Shown here in pieces: positions 29,377 to 37,631 of a stretch of DNA of 64,000 nt (positions within the stretch are counted from its first letter, which is position 1; every line of letters begins with the position of its first letter). The translations under genes and the position numbers were made by a program. The DNA comes from Comamonas sp. KCTC 72670 (GTDB lineage: Bacteria > Myxococcota > Myxococcia > Myxococcales > Myxococcaceae). A model generated the notes under the pieces. It made no database searches, was not told where the DNA came from, and saw nothing but the letters and a program-made list of their open reading frames with translations. The stretch covers positions 563,071-627,070 of the forward strand of contig BNCN01000004.1 in assembly GCA_014656495.1 (NCBI GenBank). The letters run 5' to 3'.

Positions 29377-30519
29377 TCAGCGCACCACGGGAAGAGGGAA
29401 CTTCAACGGCTTGCCATCCGAGGCCACCGTGTGTCCCGTGACCTCCGCCGCGCCGAGGCCCTGGCGCTGTCCCTGGAAGGTCGCCTGCGGATTGCGCGAG
29501 GAGACCTTGCCCGCATGGAAGATGGCGAAGCGTGCCGCCACCGCGCTCACGGACGTCAGGACGTTCGCCGCCGTGGCCACCCCGCTCGTGCGGCGGGGCA
29601 GCAGCTCCAGGAGCAGTCCCGCGCCCGCGCAGACCTTGGACGCCGTCCACAGCGCGCCTGGGAGTCCTTCTCGCAGCGGCCGGGCGACCTCGGGGACGCG
29701 GGCGGCGTCGCGCTCCACGGCGATTCGCGTGGCCACCTCCGCCACCTTGCCCGCGACCCGGAAGGCGCGCAGCACCGGGGCTTCGTGGCGCGGGTGCGGC
29801 AGCAGCGACAACAGGCTGCCGGAGGCCGCCGTCGCCGAGGCCATGAAGAACAGGGGCAGCGAGCGGTGCATCGACTGCCACAGCGGCACGGCCGTGTTGG
29901 TGAGCAGCACCGCCGTGTAGCCGGACAAGGGCAGCCCCAGCAGCGCGGCGCCGGCGCCCGCGGCGCGTCCCACCGTTCCCGGCCATCCACCGCGGTGGCC
30001 CACCAACAGGGCCAGGGTGTTGAAGGCCCCCGACGCGGCCAGCACCCACGAGCCGATGCTCATCGGCGACGTGGGCCGGAAGACGCGCAGCATGTGGAGG
30101 AAGCGCTCCGGCCGACCCAGGTCGTGGATGAGCAGCCCCGCGCTCAGCATGTCGCCCGCCATGCCCACCCACACACAGCGGCGCGCGAGTCCGCGCAGCC
30201 AGGCTCCTCCTATCAACTCCGCCGCGAACCCCAGCACACTCGTGGCCCCCGCGACGCCGCCCACGTAGAGGTACGTGGGCACGGACGCGATCCACACGGG
30301 CTCCTTGATGGCAGGGAGCCCGTAGTAGCTCGGTGCCCCCGGAGGAAGCAGGGCCCCGTCACCGGATGGCTGGACGCCCGGCGCGCGCTCCAGCGTCTTC
30401 ACCCGCTGCTGGGCACCTTCTCCGCTGAGCACCCCCATCGAGGGGTCCACGTTGCGTCCGTCGCGCTTGCGTTGGAGCACGTCCAACAGCGTCTCGTGGG
30501 GCTCCTGGGGCCGGGTCAT
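29377..30519 (-). CDS. nrfD: NrfD-like membrane subunit of formate dehydrogenase
   Basis: 380 residues; NrfD/PsrC family (polysulfide-reductase-type membrane subunit), with about eight transmembrane helices. It starts with a long soluble segment, then YLYVGGVAGATSVLGFAAEL (family FhGGhaaGh), HDLGRPERFLHMLRVFRPTSPMS (cores LHDLGRP-RF--ML-hh-P-SPM) and SGYTAVLLTNTAVPLW. It should carry electrons between the iron-sulfur subunit and the quinone pool; there are no heme histidines of the cytochrome b556 type. The ATG at 30519 overlaps the stop of the preceding gene by 4 bp. An in-frame open frame further upstream is a shadow. Confidence 0.92.
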   Translation of the reverse strand: MTRPQEPHETLLDVLQRKRDGRNVDPSMGVLSGEGAQQRVKTLERAPGVQPSGDGALLPPGAPSYYGLPAIKEPVWIASVPTYLYVGGVAGATSVLGFAAELIGGAWLRGLARRCVWVGMAGDMLSAGLLIHDLGRPERFLHMLRVFRPTSPMSIGSWVLAASGAFNTLALLVGHRGGWPGTVGRAAGAGAALLGLPLSGYTAVLLTNTAVPLWQSMHRSLPLFFMASATAASGSLLSLLPHPRHEAPVLRAFRVAGKVAEVATRIAVERDAARVPEVARPLREGLPGALWTASKVCAGAGLLLELLPRRTSGVATAANVLTSVSAVAARFAIFHAGKVSSRNPQATFQGQRQGLGAAEVTGHTVASDGKPLKFPLPVVR

Positions 30520-31313
30520 CCGCGTCGCTCCTTGCCGAGCCACACCGCGCCCAGCGCCGCCACCGCCATGCCCAGCGCGCCCATGGCGACGGCCGTCCAG
30601 GACTCCCGGGCCTTCATCGTGGGCACCACCGGGTCCGGCGGCAGGTTGTAGACCTCCGGCCGGTCCAGCAGCAGGAAGAAGGCGTTGAGTCCACCGGTGC
30701 CGGGCTGGTTCGCCGCGTCCTTGCCGTACAGGTACGCCTCCGTCAGCCCGCGCGCGTGCAGCGCTTCGACGCGGGCCTCCGCGCGCGCGTGCAGGTCGTC
30801 CAGGTCCCCGTACACGATGGACTCGGTGGGGCACGCCTTGGCGCAGGCGGGCGTCAAGCCTTCACCGAGCCGGTCGTAGCAGAGCGTGCACTTCCAGGCC
30901 CGGCCGTCATCCTCCCGGCGCGACACGACGCCGAAGGGGCAGGCCGCCACGCAGTAGCCGCAGCCGTTGCACACGTCGGGCTGCACGTAGACGGTGTCGA
31001 ACTCGGTGCGGATGATGGCGCCGGTGGGGCAGGCCTCCAGGCAGCCCGCGCGCTGGCAGTGCTTGCACACGTCCGACATCATCAGCCACGAGAAGTCGGC
31101 GATGGCGGTGGACACGCCGGGCATTGGCACCGGCCGCTCCACGAAGGCCACGTGCCGCCACGTGGACGCGCCCAGCGCGCCCGTCTGGTCATAGGACATG
31201 CCCGTGAAGTGGAAGCCGTCATCGGGCAGCTGATTCCACTGCTTGCATGCGACCTCGCACGCCTTGCAGCCGATGCAGACGGTGGTGTCGGTGAAGAAGC
31301 CCTTCTGTCCCAT
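30516..31313 (-). CDS. fdhB: Formate dehydrogenase iron-sulfur (beta) subunit
   Basis: 265 residues with cysteine groups for four [4Fe-4S] clusters: CIGCKACEVACK, CKHCQRAGCLEACPTGA, CNGCGYCVAACPFG and CTLCYDRLGEGLTPACAKACP. A C-terminal transmembrane helix (SWTAVAMGALGMAVAALGAVW) anchors it, as in FdnH/FdoH. It relays electrons from the molybdenum or tungsten site to the NrfD subunit. It starts 3 bp after the stop of the catalytic gene and overlaps nrfD by 4 bp. Confidence 0.95.
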   Translation of the reverse strand: MGQKGFFTDTTVCIGCKACEVACKQWNQLPDDGFHFTGMSYDQTGALGASTWRHVAFVERPVPMPGVSTAIADFSWLMMSDVCKHCQRAGCLEACPTGAIIRTEFDTVYVQPDVCNGCGYCVAACPFGVVSRREDDGRAWKCTLCYDRLGEGLTPACAKACPTESIVYGDLDDLHARAEARVEALHARGLTEAYLYGKDAANQPGTGGLNAFFLLLDRPEVYNLPPDPVVPTMKARESWTAVAMGALGMAVAALGAVWLGKERRG

Positions 31314-31316
31314 GGC

Positions 31317-34300
31317 CTATGACTCCTCTGTCTCCTGCGCGTCGGCCGCGTGCGACACGTCGCCCAGGAAGGGGCTGTCGCGGTGGAGTCGCGGCAGGCC
31401 CGGCGGAAGCGCGGGCTGCGTGGCCCCTGTCGCCGCGCGCGCCCGGGTGGCCTGCCGTCCTGGCACGATGTCGCAGGTGAGCGCCTTGGACTCCTGGATG
31501 TCCACGTTGGGGTCCGCCAGCATCGCGGTGAGCTCGTTGGCGCCGTCCGCCCGGAGACGTCCCGTCACGCCCCAGTGATACGGGATGCCCACCTGATGCA
31601 CCCACGTCCCGTTGAGCTTCAGCGTGGGGACGCGCGGGGTGACGAGCACCCGGCACTCCAGGTCGCCGCGCGCCGTGCGGAGCGTGGCCCAGCCGCCATT
31701 CGACAGGCCTCGCTCGTGCGCGAGCTCGGGAGACACCTCGCAGAACTGCTCGGGCTGCAGCTCACTGAGCCAGGACAGCCAGCGGCTCATGCCACCCGCC
31801 GTGTGGTGCTCGGTGAGCCGGTAGGTGGTGAGCACGAACGGATAACGCGGGTCGTCCCACGCGCGGTGGTACGGGTTGCCGCGCCGGCGCCACTCCCGCC
31901 GGGCGGGGTTGCACTGCTGCCCGTAGAGCGCGTTCTGGACGGGGGACTCCAGGGGCTCGTAATGGGTGGGCAGGGGACCATCCAACAGTCCGCTGGGCGC
32001 GAAGAGCCAGGCCCGTCCGTCCGCCAGCATCAGGAAGGGGTCCGTTCCGGAATGCGCCTCCATGCCCCGGGCCTCCGGCGAGGGCCGGTAGCCGGGCGGC
32101 CGGTCCACGATGAAGTCCGGCACGTCCTCGCCGGTCCACCGCGCCTTCGCCGCGTCCCACCAGACGTACTTCTTGCGCTCACTCCACGGACGGCCTTCCG
32201 GGTCCGCCGAGGCGCGGTTGTAGAGGATGCGGCGGTTGGCCGGCCACGCCCAGCCCCACTCCGGCGCCACCCAGGTCTGCTCGCGTCCCGGCTTGCGCCG
32301 CGCGGTCTGGTTGACGCCCTCGGCTCGGCAGCCGGCGTAGATCCAACAGCCACACGCAGTGGAGCCGTCGTCCTTCAGCTCCGCGAAGCCACTGACGGGC
32401 GCGCCGTCCGCCACGCGGTAGCCGTTGATTTCGTGGAGCACGGCCTCCGCATCCGGGTCTCCGGCGCGGCCCACGGTGGGGTAGTCCCAGGTGAGGTCGA
32501 GGAGGGGCCGGTCCTTCGCCTCGCGCGACTTCGCGTACAACGCCTTCAGCCGATGGCCCAGGTGGTACAGGAAGTGGAGCTCGCTGCGCGCGTCGCCCGG
32601 GGGCTCCACCGCCTTGTGGTGCCACTGGAGCATCCGCTGCGTGTTGGTGAACGAGCCGTCCTTCTCCGTGTGCGCGGCGGCGGGGAAGAAGAAGACCTCG
32701 GTGCGGATGTCCTCCGTCTTCACGTCACCGCGTTGGATTTCCGGGGCGGTGCGCCAGAACTCGGCGGTCTCGATGAGCGTGAGGTCACGGACCACCAGCC
32801 AGTCGATCTGACGCAGCCCCTTGCGCTGAAGGGCGCCATTCATGGAGCCCACCGCCGGGTTCTCTCCCATGACGAAGTAGCCCTGGAGCCGGCCGTCCGC
32901 CATGTCCGCCACCGTCTGCATGTGCGAGTGGTTGCCGGTGAGACGTGGCAGGTGGCTGAAGCAGTAGTGGTTCTCCGCTGTCGCCGCGTCGCCGAACCAC
33001 GCCTTGAGCAGGGAGACGATGTACTTGGGGAAGTGGTGCCACCAGCCGGTGTCGGACTGGTGGTCCGCGATGTACTCGGCGAGCACGTCCGAGTGCTCGC
33101 AGTGCGGCATGGGGATGTAGCCGGGCAGCAGGTTGAAGAGGGTGGGGATGTCCGTGGAACCCTGGATGGAGGCGTGGCCGCGCAGCGCGAGGATGCCGCC
33201 CCCGGGGCGCCCGATGTTGCCCAGCAGCAACTGGAGGATGGTCGCGGTGCGGATGTACTGCACGCCCACGGAGTGCTGCGTCCAGCCCACTGCGTAGCAG
33301 AAGGCGCTGGTGCGCTCCCGGCCCGAATTCGCGCAGAGCGCCTCCGCCACCTTCAGGAACTGCGCCTCGGAGACGCCACAGACCTTGGAGACGATGGCCG
33401 GCGTGTAGCGCTGGAAGTGACGCCGCAGGACCTGGAAGACACAGCGGGGGTGTTGGAGCGTGAGGTCCTTGGGGGCCTCGAAGGGGGGCAGGCCGCCGGT
33501 CTCTCCCCGCGCGCCCGCGCCGGGTTCGGCGAAGACCTCCTTGTGACCCGCCGCGGGGAGCGCGCCTTCCACCCCTTCGTATTGCCAGGTGGCGGGGTCG
33601 TATCGGTTCTTCTCGCGCTCGTAGCCGCTGAAGAGGCCGTCCAGGTCCTCGGCGTCCTGGTAGTCCTCGCGCAGGATGTTCGCGGCGTTGGTGTAGTGGA
33701 CGACGTACTCGCGGAAGTACCGCTCGTTCTCCAGCACGTAGCGGATGAGCCCGCCCAGGAACGCGATGTCGGAACCCACGCGCAGCGGCACGTGGAGGTC
33801 CGCCATCGCGCTGGTGCGCGTGAACCGCGGGTCCACATGGATGACGGTGGCACCCCGTTCCTTGGCTTCCATGACCCACTGGAAGCCCACGGGATGGCAC
33901 TCGGCCATGTTGGACCCTTGGATGACGATGCAGTCAGCGTTCGCCAGGTCCTGCTGGAAGGTCGTGGCCCCGCCACGCCCGAGCGTGATGCCCAGACCGG
34001 GCACCGTGGAGCTGTGTCATATTCGAGCCTGGTTCTCGACCTGCACGATGCCCAGCGCGGTGAAGAGCTTCTTGATGAGGTAGTTCTCTTCGTTGTCGAG
34101 CGTCGCGCCGCCCAGGTGGGCGATGCCGAGCGTGCGCTGGACATCGTGCCCGTGGACGTCAGTGGCCTCCCAGGTGGCGTCGCGGGTGCGCTTCACGCGG
34201 TCCGCCACCATGTCCATGGCCTGCTCCAACGGAATGCGCTCCCACTCCGCGCCGCCGGGCCGGCGGTAGAGCACGTCCTTCACCCGGTGCGTCCCAGTGA

Positions 34301-34586
34301 CGAGCTGGAAGGTGGCCGAGCCCTTGGGGCACAGCCGCCCCCGCGACACGGGGGAATCCGCGTCACCCTCGATGTCGAGGATGCGGCCATCCTGGACGTG
34401 GACGTCCTGCCCGCATCCCACCGCGCAGAAGGGACAGATGGACTTCACGACGCGGTCCGCGTGGGCGGTGCGGGGCTCCAGCGAACGGCTGCGCTCCGAC
34501 ATCGCCGTCTCGCCCAGCGCGGTGGTGTCTCCCGTCTTCACCTGCCGCAGCAGGGGCCACCGGGCCAGCAGGTCGAAGAGTCCCAT
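31317..34586 (-). CDS. fdhA: Formate dehydrogenase catalytic subunit, selenoprotein
   Basis: 1089 residues if the in-frame TGA at 34017-34019 is read as selenocysteine (residue 190). The flanks NQARI-U-HSSTVPGL correspond to the E. coli FdnG site NQARV-U-HGPTVASL, so this is not a frameshift or a stop. The N-terminal [4Fe-4S] site uses C51, C54, C58 and C86 (CPFCAVGC...LCPKG). A molybdopterin oxidoreductase core follows, then a molydopterin-dinucleotide-binding domain near the end (PFVLTTYRLTEHHTAGGMSR). No twin-arginine signal is seen, so a cytoplasmic face is likely. ATG 34586 has GGAGG 7 bp upstream. Oxidises formate to CO2, or the reverse, with FdhB and NrfD. A conventional caller would split it in two. 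Confidence 0.93.
33987..34005 (-). promoter_or_regulatory. SECIS hairpin (selenocysteine insertion element)
   Basis: In the mRNA sense, GGUGCCC and GGGCAUC pair over 7 bp (one G-U) around the loop GGUCU. The loop starts 18 bases after the UGA. By memory of E. coli fdhF, both the GGUCU loop and the 18-base distance are the same there, and the loop is what SelB recognises. This strongly supports selenocysteine insertion at residue 190. Confidence 0.88.
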
Positions 34587-35016
34587 CCGCCACCTCCCGC
34601 GCGAGGAAACGTCGCGAAGGGAAGATGGTGCCGCATGCGTCCGGACGCAGGGAGCGGGACATGGCTGGCTGTCTCGCCAGCGACGCTCGAGGAGCGGGGA
34701 TGTTCGCCAGCATGAGCGTTTGTGCCTTCGAGTAGGAATGGGGGACGCCTGCGTGGTGGTCCCCGTCCCGTGGTTACCTGCTGGCTGATGCATCTGTGGA
34801 AGCGGCTCGCCCTGTCGCCTCCTCTTGAAGGGCTGCGCTTCATCCCCGTGGCGGAGCGGGGCGATGCGTCGGCGTTCAGGTGAGCGAATCCCGTCGCCTG
34901 AAGCCCAGCGCATTCGCGCGGCGTCTCCCGAGGATCACTCGACAGAACGTGCTCTGGGGGCAGCGGGCTCGTCTTCAAGTCGGCTTCACACCGTTTGGGT
35001 GACGGAGTGATACGCT
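34587..35016. other. Intergenic region upstream of fdhA
   Basis: 430 bp with no supported gene. It contains the fdhA ribosome site at its left edge and copy A of a 110-bp repeat (34628-34737). A 31-codon frame from 34788 has no family or ribosome site and was not called. No clear sigma-54 or sigma-70 promoter was recognised. Confidence 0.6.
34628..34737 (+). repeat. 110-bp dispersed repeat, copy A
   Basis: Begins GTGCCGCATGCGTCCGGA and ends CCTTCGAGTAGGA. It aligns without gaps to copy B at 36490-36599 at roughly three quarters identity (about 81 of 110 bases counted by eye). Both copies have the same orientation. Confidence 0.7.
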
Positions 35017-35844
35017 GTGACCGGCATTCGTAAAACGGAGCGTGCAGTGACTGCCGTTCAGGGAACCCAGTTTCTCGTTGCGTACGCGCGAGCGCCTTCC
35101 GAACCGCTCAGGACGGAGTTGCACCGCATTATGCAGCCGCGGCACGTCGAGGGCACGCTGCCTGGCGCTGCTGGGGTTTACTCGGGAGTGCTTCCCTGTG
35201 TCGCAGGGCCCTTCTCGAACGACGAAGCGTGCGGCATCCTGAATGAGCTTGGAGCGGTCCATCCAAGTTGGCTCGGCTCAGCCAGTGGACGCCTGTTACT
35301 GCAGCCTTCAATTGAATTGCTTGCCCCTCTCTCGGAAGAGGATGCCGCGCAGGTCGCGTACGATGCACTCAGCCGAGAGAGCAGCAAGGGCGCGCTGCTC
35401 ACATTTCAGTGGATAGGCGCCTTCGAACTGCCCAGATGCTGGGCGTTCCTGTTCTACCAAGGGCCTTACATCCCTTCCGGTATTGGGGTCGTCATCGACA
35501 AACACACGCAGGCGCCCATTCTCACGAGCTACATCGAACTCGAGGGAAACCTCAATGAACGCGGGTTCGATACCAGCTCCGCCCCGGGCGAGGGAAGGAC
35601 TCGTCGTTCTCCAGGCTCACGGAAGATCCCTCTGAGACAGGACCTGATCTCGACGGAGGATGGGCATTGGGAACGGATGCCGGACGTGTCCTATGTTGAA
35701 CCAGATGGAACGCCCCTGGTCGTTGAGGTGTGGCTTGATGAAGTGACAGGGCTACGCCGAGAGATTGATACAGAACGCAAGCGATTCCGCTGGGCACGAG
35801 CAGGCGATGGCGCCCCGGGCCAATGGGCGCCCTACAGCGAATAG
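35017..35844 (+). CDS. Hypothetical protein in less GC-rich DNA
   Basis: 275 residues from a GTG at 35017; a second GTG at 35047 (MTAVQGTQFLVAYARAP) is a plausible alternative. I do not recognise it. The protein looks soluble, mixed alpha/beta, with FQWIGAFELPRCWAFLFYQ and PSGIGVVIDKHTQAPILTS in the middle, a pattern reminiscent of immunity-type proteins with a WxF(F)Y...G.G..VD core, but this is only a resemblance. Several 60-base stretches counted by hand are 53-68% GC, lower than the flanking genes, and codon third positions are less biased. It lies between two direct repeats, which suggests acquired or fast-changing DNA. Confidence 0.7.
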   Translation: MTGIRKTERAVTAVQGTQFLVAYARAPSEPLRTELHRIMQPRHVEGTLPGAAGVYSGVLPCVAGPFSNDEACGILNELGAVHPSWLGSASGRLLLQPSIELLAPLSEEDAAQVAYDALSRESSKGALLTFQWIGAFELPRCWAFLFYQGPYIPSGIGVVIDKHTQAPILTSYIELEGNLNERGFDTSSAPGEGRTRRSPGSRKIPLRQDLISTEDGHWERMPDVSYVEPDGTPLVVEVWLDEVTGLRREIDTERKRFRWARAGDGAPGQWAPYSE

Positions 35845-35941
35845 CGTGGGCCGCATCGTGCGGCTTGGACATCGCTTGCCGCCACTGGCTTCCTGTAGCC
35901 GTAACAGCGTGGTGGGGCTCCGCTCCCCGCCTACCGGCCCG

Positions 35942-36136
35942 CTATTCGCCCCGTTCTGCGGCTTCGCGTAGGGCCCGGCGGACGGCGTCGGACTCATTGC
36001 ACTGCCAGCGTTTCGCCAGCGACTCCAGGTCCGCCGCTGACTGCAGGGTGTGGCGGACCAGCTGCTTCGAGACCACGCTGCCCTTTTCGGCGCGGCGCTT
36101 TTCAGGCGGGGTCGCTGTGGGATCGTAACGGGGCAA
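35942..36136 (-). CDS. Small ribbon-helix-helix-like protein
   Basis: 64 residues from a TTG at 36136, which is preceded by AGGAG 8 bp upstream; no ATG/GTG start fits as well. The sequence ends VRHTLQSAADLESLAKRWQC, then NESDAVRRALREAAERGE. This resembles the helix-turn-helix part of CopG/Arc (RHH) DNA-binding proteins and some antitoxins (LA--h---S-hhRRALRE). No toxin partner is seen beside it. A longer start at 36226 is possible but poorly supported. Could repress its own or neighbouring promoters; function is inferred from the pattern only. Confidence 0.65.
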   Translation of the reverse strand: MPRYDPTATPPEKRRAEKGSVVSKQLVRHTLQSAADLESLAKRWQCNESDAVRRALREAAERGE

Positions 36137-36665
36137 GGCGTGTTCTCCTGTTGGTGCGCGGCACGGTACAGCACTCGACTTGGATTGCCACGGGACAACG
36201 CCAGGCAGGGTGGGGTGGAAAGGCATGGTGCCTCCAGCGCGTCATCTACGCTCCGCGCGGCGCGCCCCAGTGGAGAATCCACAAGGGCGAAGCGGCGTCG
36301 GCTCACCGTGCGCCTCCCTCGGCTTGCCAGTCCGTGAGGGCGGTGGCGTGCAGGTGCGCCACCACCACGGCGAAGTCCCTGTGATGCACCGTGCAGGTGC
36401 TCTCCGGCCAATCATCGGTGACGGGACTGCTGCACCCGGTGACACGGAGTCGGAGGCCAGGGCAGACGAAGAGGGCCGGGCTCAATAGTGTGCCGCATGG
36501 GTTCGGATGCAGAGCGCGGGACGTGTCTGGCTATCGCGGCAGCGAGGTGAGACCCGCGAGGGTGTTCCCGGGCATGCGCGCACCTGTCTTCGAGGAGGAC
36601 CAGGCGGGCTCGGCGCCTCGGCATACCGATGGCCAGGGGAGGGGACGGTCCGTTAGGGTCTCGAC
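36137..36665. other. Intergenic region with copy B of the repeat
   Basis: 529 bp without a supported gene. Several overlapping short frames (60-100 codons) exist on both strands between 36150 and 36490, but none has consistent coding character; a minus-strand stretch at 36303-36485 could be a worn gene remnant. Copy B of the 110-bp repeat occupies 36490-36599, just before the Rieske gene. Confidence 0.55.
36490..36599 (+). repeat. 110-bp dispersed repeat, copy B
   Basis: Begins GTGCCGCATGGGTTCGGA and ends TCTTCGAGGAGGA. Gapless alignment to copy A, same strand, 1862 bp apart. It ends 67 bp before the Rieske oxygenase start. Confidence 0.7.
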
Positions 36666-37631
36666 ATGGTGGTGAGGATCGCCTCTTGGGCGGAACCGGT
36701 GCGGCATCCCGAGTTGGGACGGCTCAGGGCATGGCACCTCGTGGGGCCCTCCACGGCGCTGCGCTCCGGGCAGGTGATGCGGTGGAGCCTGGGCGCCCGG
36801 GAGTTGGTGCTCTTTCGAGGCCAGAGCGGCGCGGTGCACGCGCTGTCAGCGCATTGCGCGCACATGGGAGCGCACCTGGGCGGAGGCACGGTGGTTGGCG
36901 ACCACCTGCGCTGTCCCTTGCATCATTGGCGCTTTGATGGGAGTGGCGCGTGCGCGCACAGCGGGAAGCCCGGGCAGCGGGCGTTTCCGGTGGTGGAGCG
37001 GCACGGCGCCATCCTCGTCTTCAACGGTCCGGTGGTCCTCTTCCCGCCTCCGACGGTGGGCGGCGAAGACTGGCGCTGGGGCCTGTCGCCCGCGTTCCGA
37101 GTTCGCTGTGACTGGCTCCCCGTGGTGGCGAACGCGTTCGACCTCGAGCACCTGCGCACGGTGCATCACCGCGCGCTGCGGGACGCCCCCCTCGTGGAGC
37201 GCGACGACCCGTTCACGCTGCGCGTCCGCTACACCTCCCGCGTCACGGGAACAGGGGGGAGTGATCGGGCGATGAAGCTCCTGTCGAGCGACCACATTCG
37301 CGTCACGTTGACCTTGCATGGCGGCACGCTCCTCTCCGTGGAGAGCGACCTGGGCCGCACGCGCAGTGCCTTGATGGCGGGACTTCAGCAGACCTCCGAG
37401 GGGCTCTTTGTCCAGCTCGCCTTCGCCACGCGGCGCAGCCGCATTCCCGGCGTGGAGGTATTGCGGCTCGCGGTGGCGCGGTGGCTCTTCACCTCGTTTC
37501 TCCAGAGGGACCTCTCCGTCCTGGATGGCATGCGCTTCAACCGGGCAGGGGCAGCCGAGGACCCGGTGTTGCGGCAGGTGCTCGACTTCACCGCCAGCCT
37601 TCCGGAGGCCGCCGATGACGAGCGCGCGTGA
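36666..37631 (+). CDS. Rieske non-heme iron oxygenase
   Basis: 321 residues. N-terminal Rieske [2Fe-2S] domain: C64-x-H66 in CAHMGAHLGGG and C83-x2-H86 in CPLHH. The catalytic domain supplies D159, H162 and H167/168 in NAFDLEHLRTVHH, the 2-His-1-carboxylate iron site. The length fits the short monomer-type oxygenases such as steroid/cholesterol 7-desaturase (DAF-36/Neverland) and KshA relatives more than aromatic-ring dioxygenases. It needs an external ferredoxin reductase, not encoded here. Its end overlaps the next gene, a desaturase, by 17 bp, so the substrate is probably a lipid or isoprenoid; that last point is inference. Confidence 0.9.
   Translation: MVVRIASWAEPVRHPELGRLRAWHLVGPSTALRSGQVMRWSLGARELVLFRGQSGAVHALSAHCAHMGAHLGGGTVVGDHLRCPLHHWRFDGSGACAHSGKPGQRAFPVVERHGAILVFNGPVVLFPPPTVGGEDWRWGLSPAFRVRCDWLPVVANAFDLEHLRTVHHRALRDAPLVERDDPFTLRVRYTSRVTGTGGSDRAMKLLSSDHIRVTLTLHGGTLLSVESDLGRTRSALMAGLQQTSEGLFVQLAFATRRSRIPGVEVLRLAVARWLFTSFLQRDLSVLDGMRFNRAGAAEDPVLRQVLDFTASLPEAADDERA

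Noticed and set aside
34017-34019. Nonsense mutation or pseudogene in fdhA
   Set aside because: The position matches the known Sec site and a SECIS hairpin follows at the right distance; the rest of the gene is intact.
34788-34883. 31-codon plus-strand frame MHLWKRLALSPPLEGLRF
   Set aside because: No ribosome site, no family and no support from neighbours.
36303-36485. Short minus-strand lipoprotein-like frame
   Set aside because: CSSPVTDD looks like a lipobox end, but there is no ribosome site, and the frame overlaps others of equal quality.
34628-36599. Retron (msr/msd) or insertion sequence
   Set aside because: No reverse transcriptase or transposase gene lies between or beside the repeats, and the ends are not inverted.
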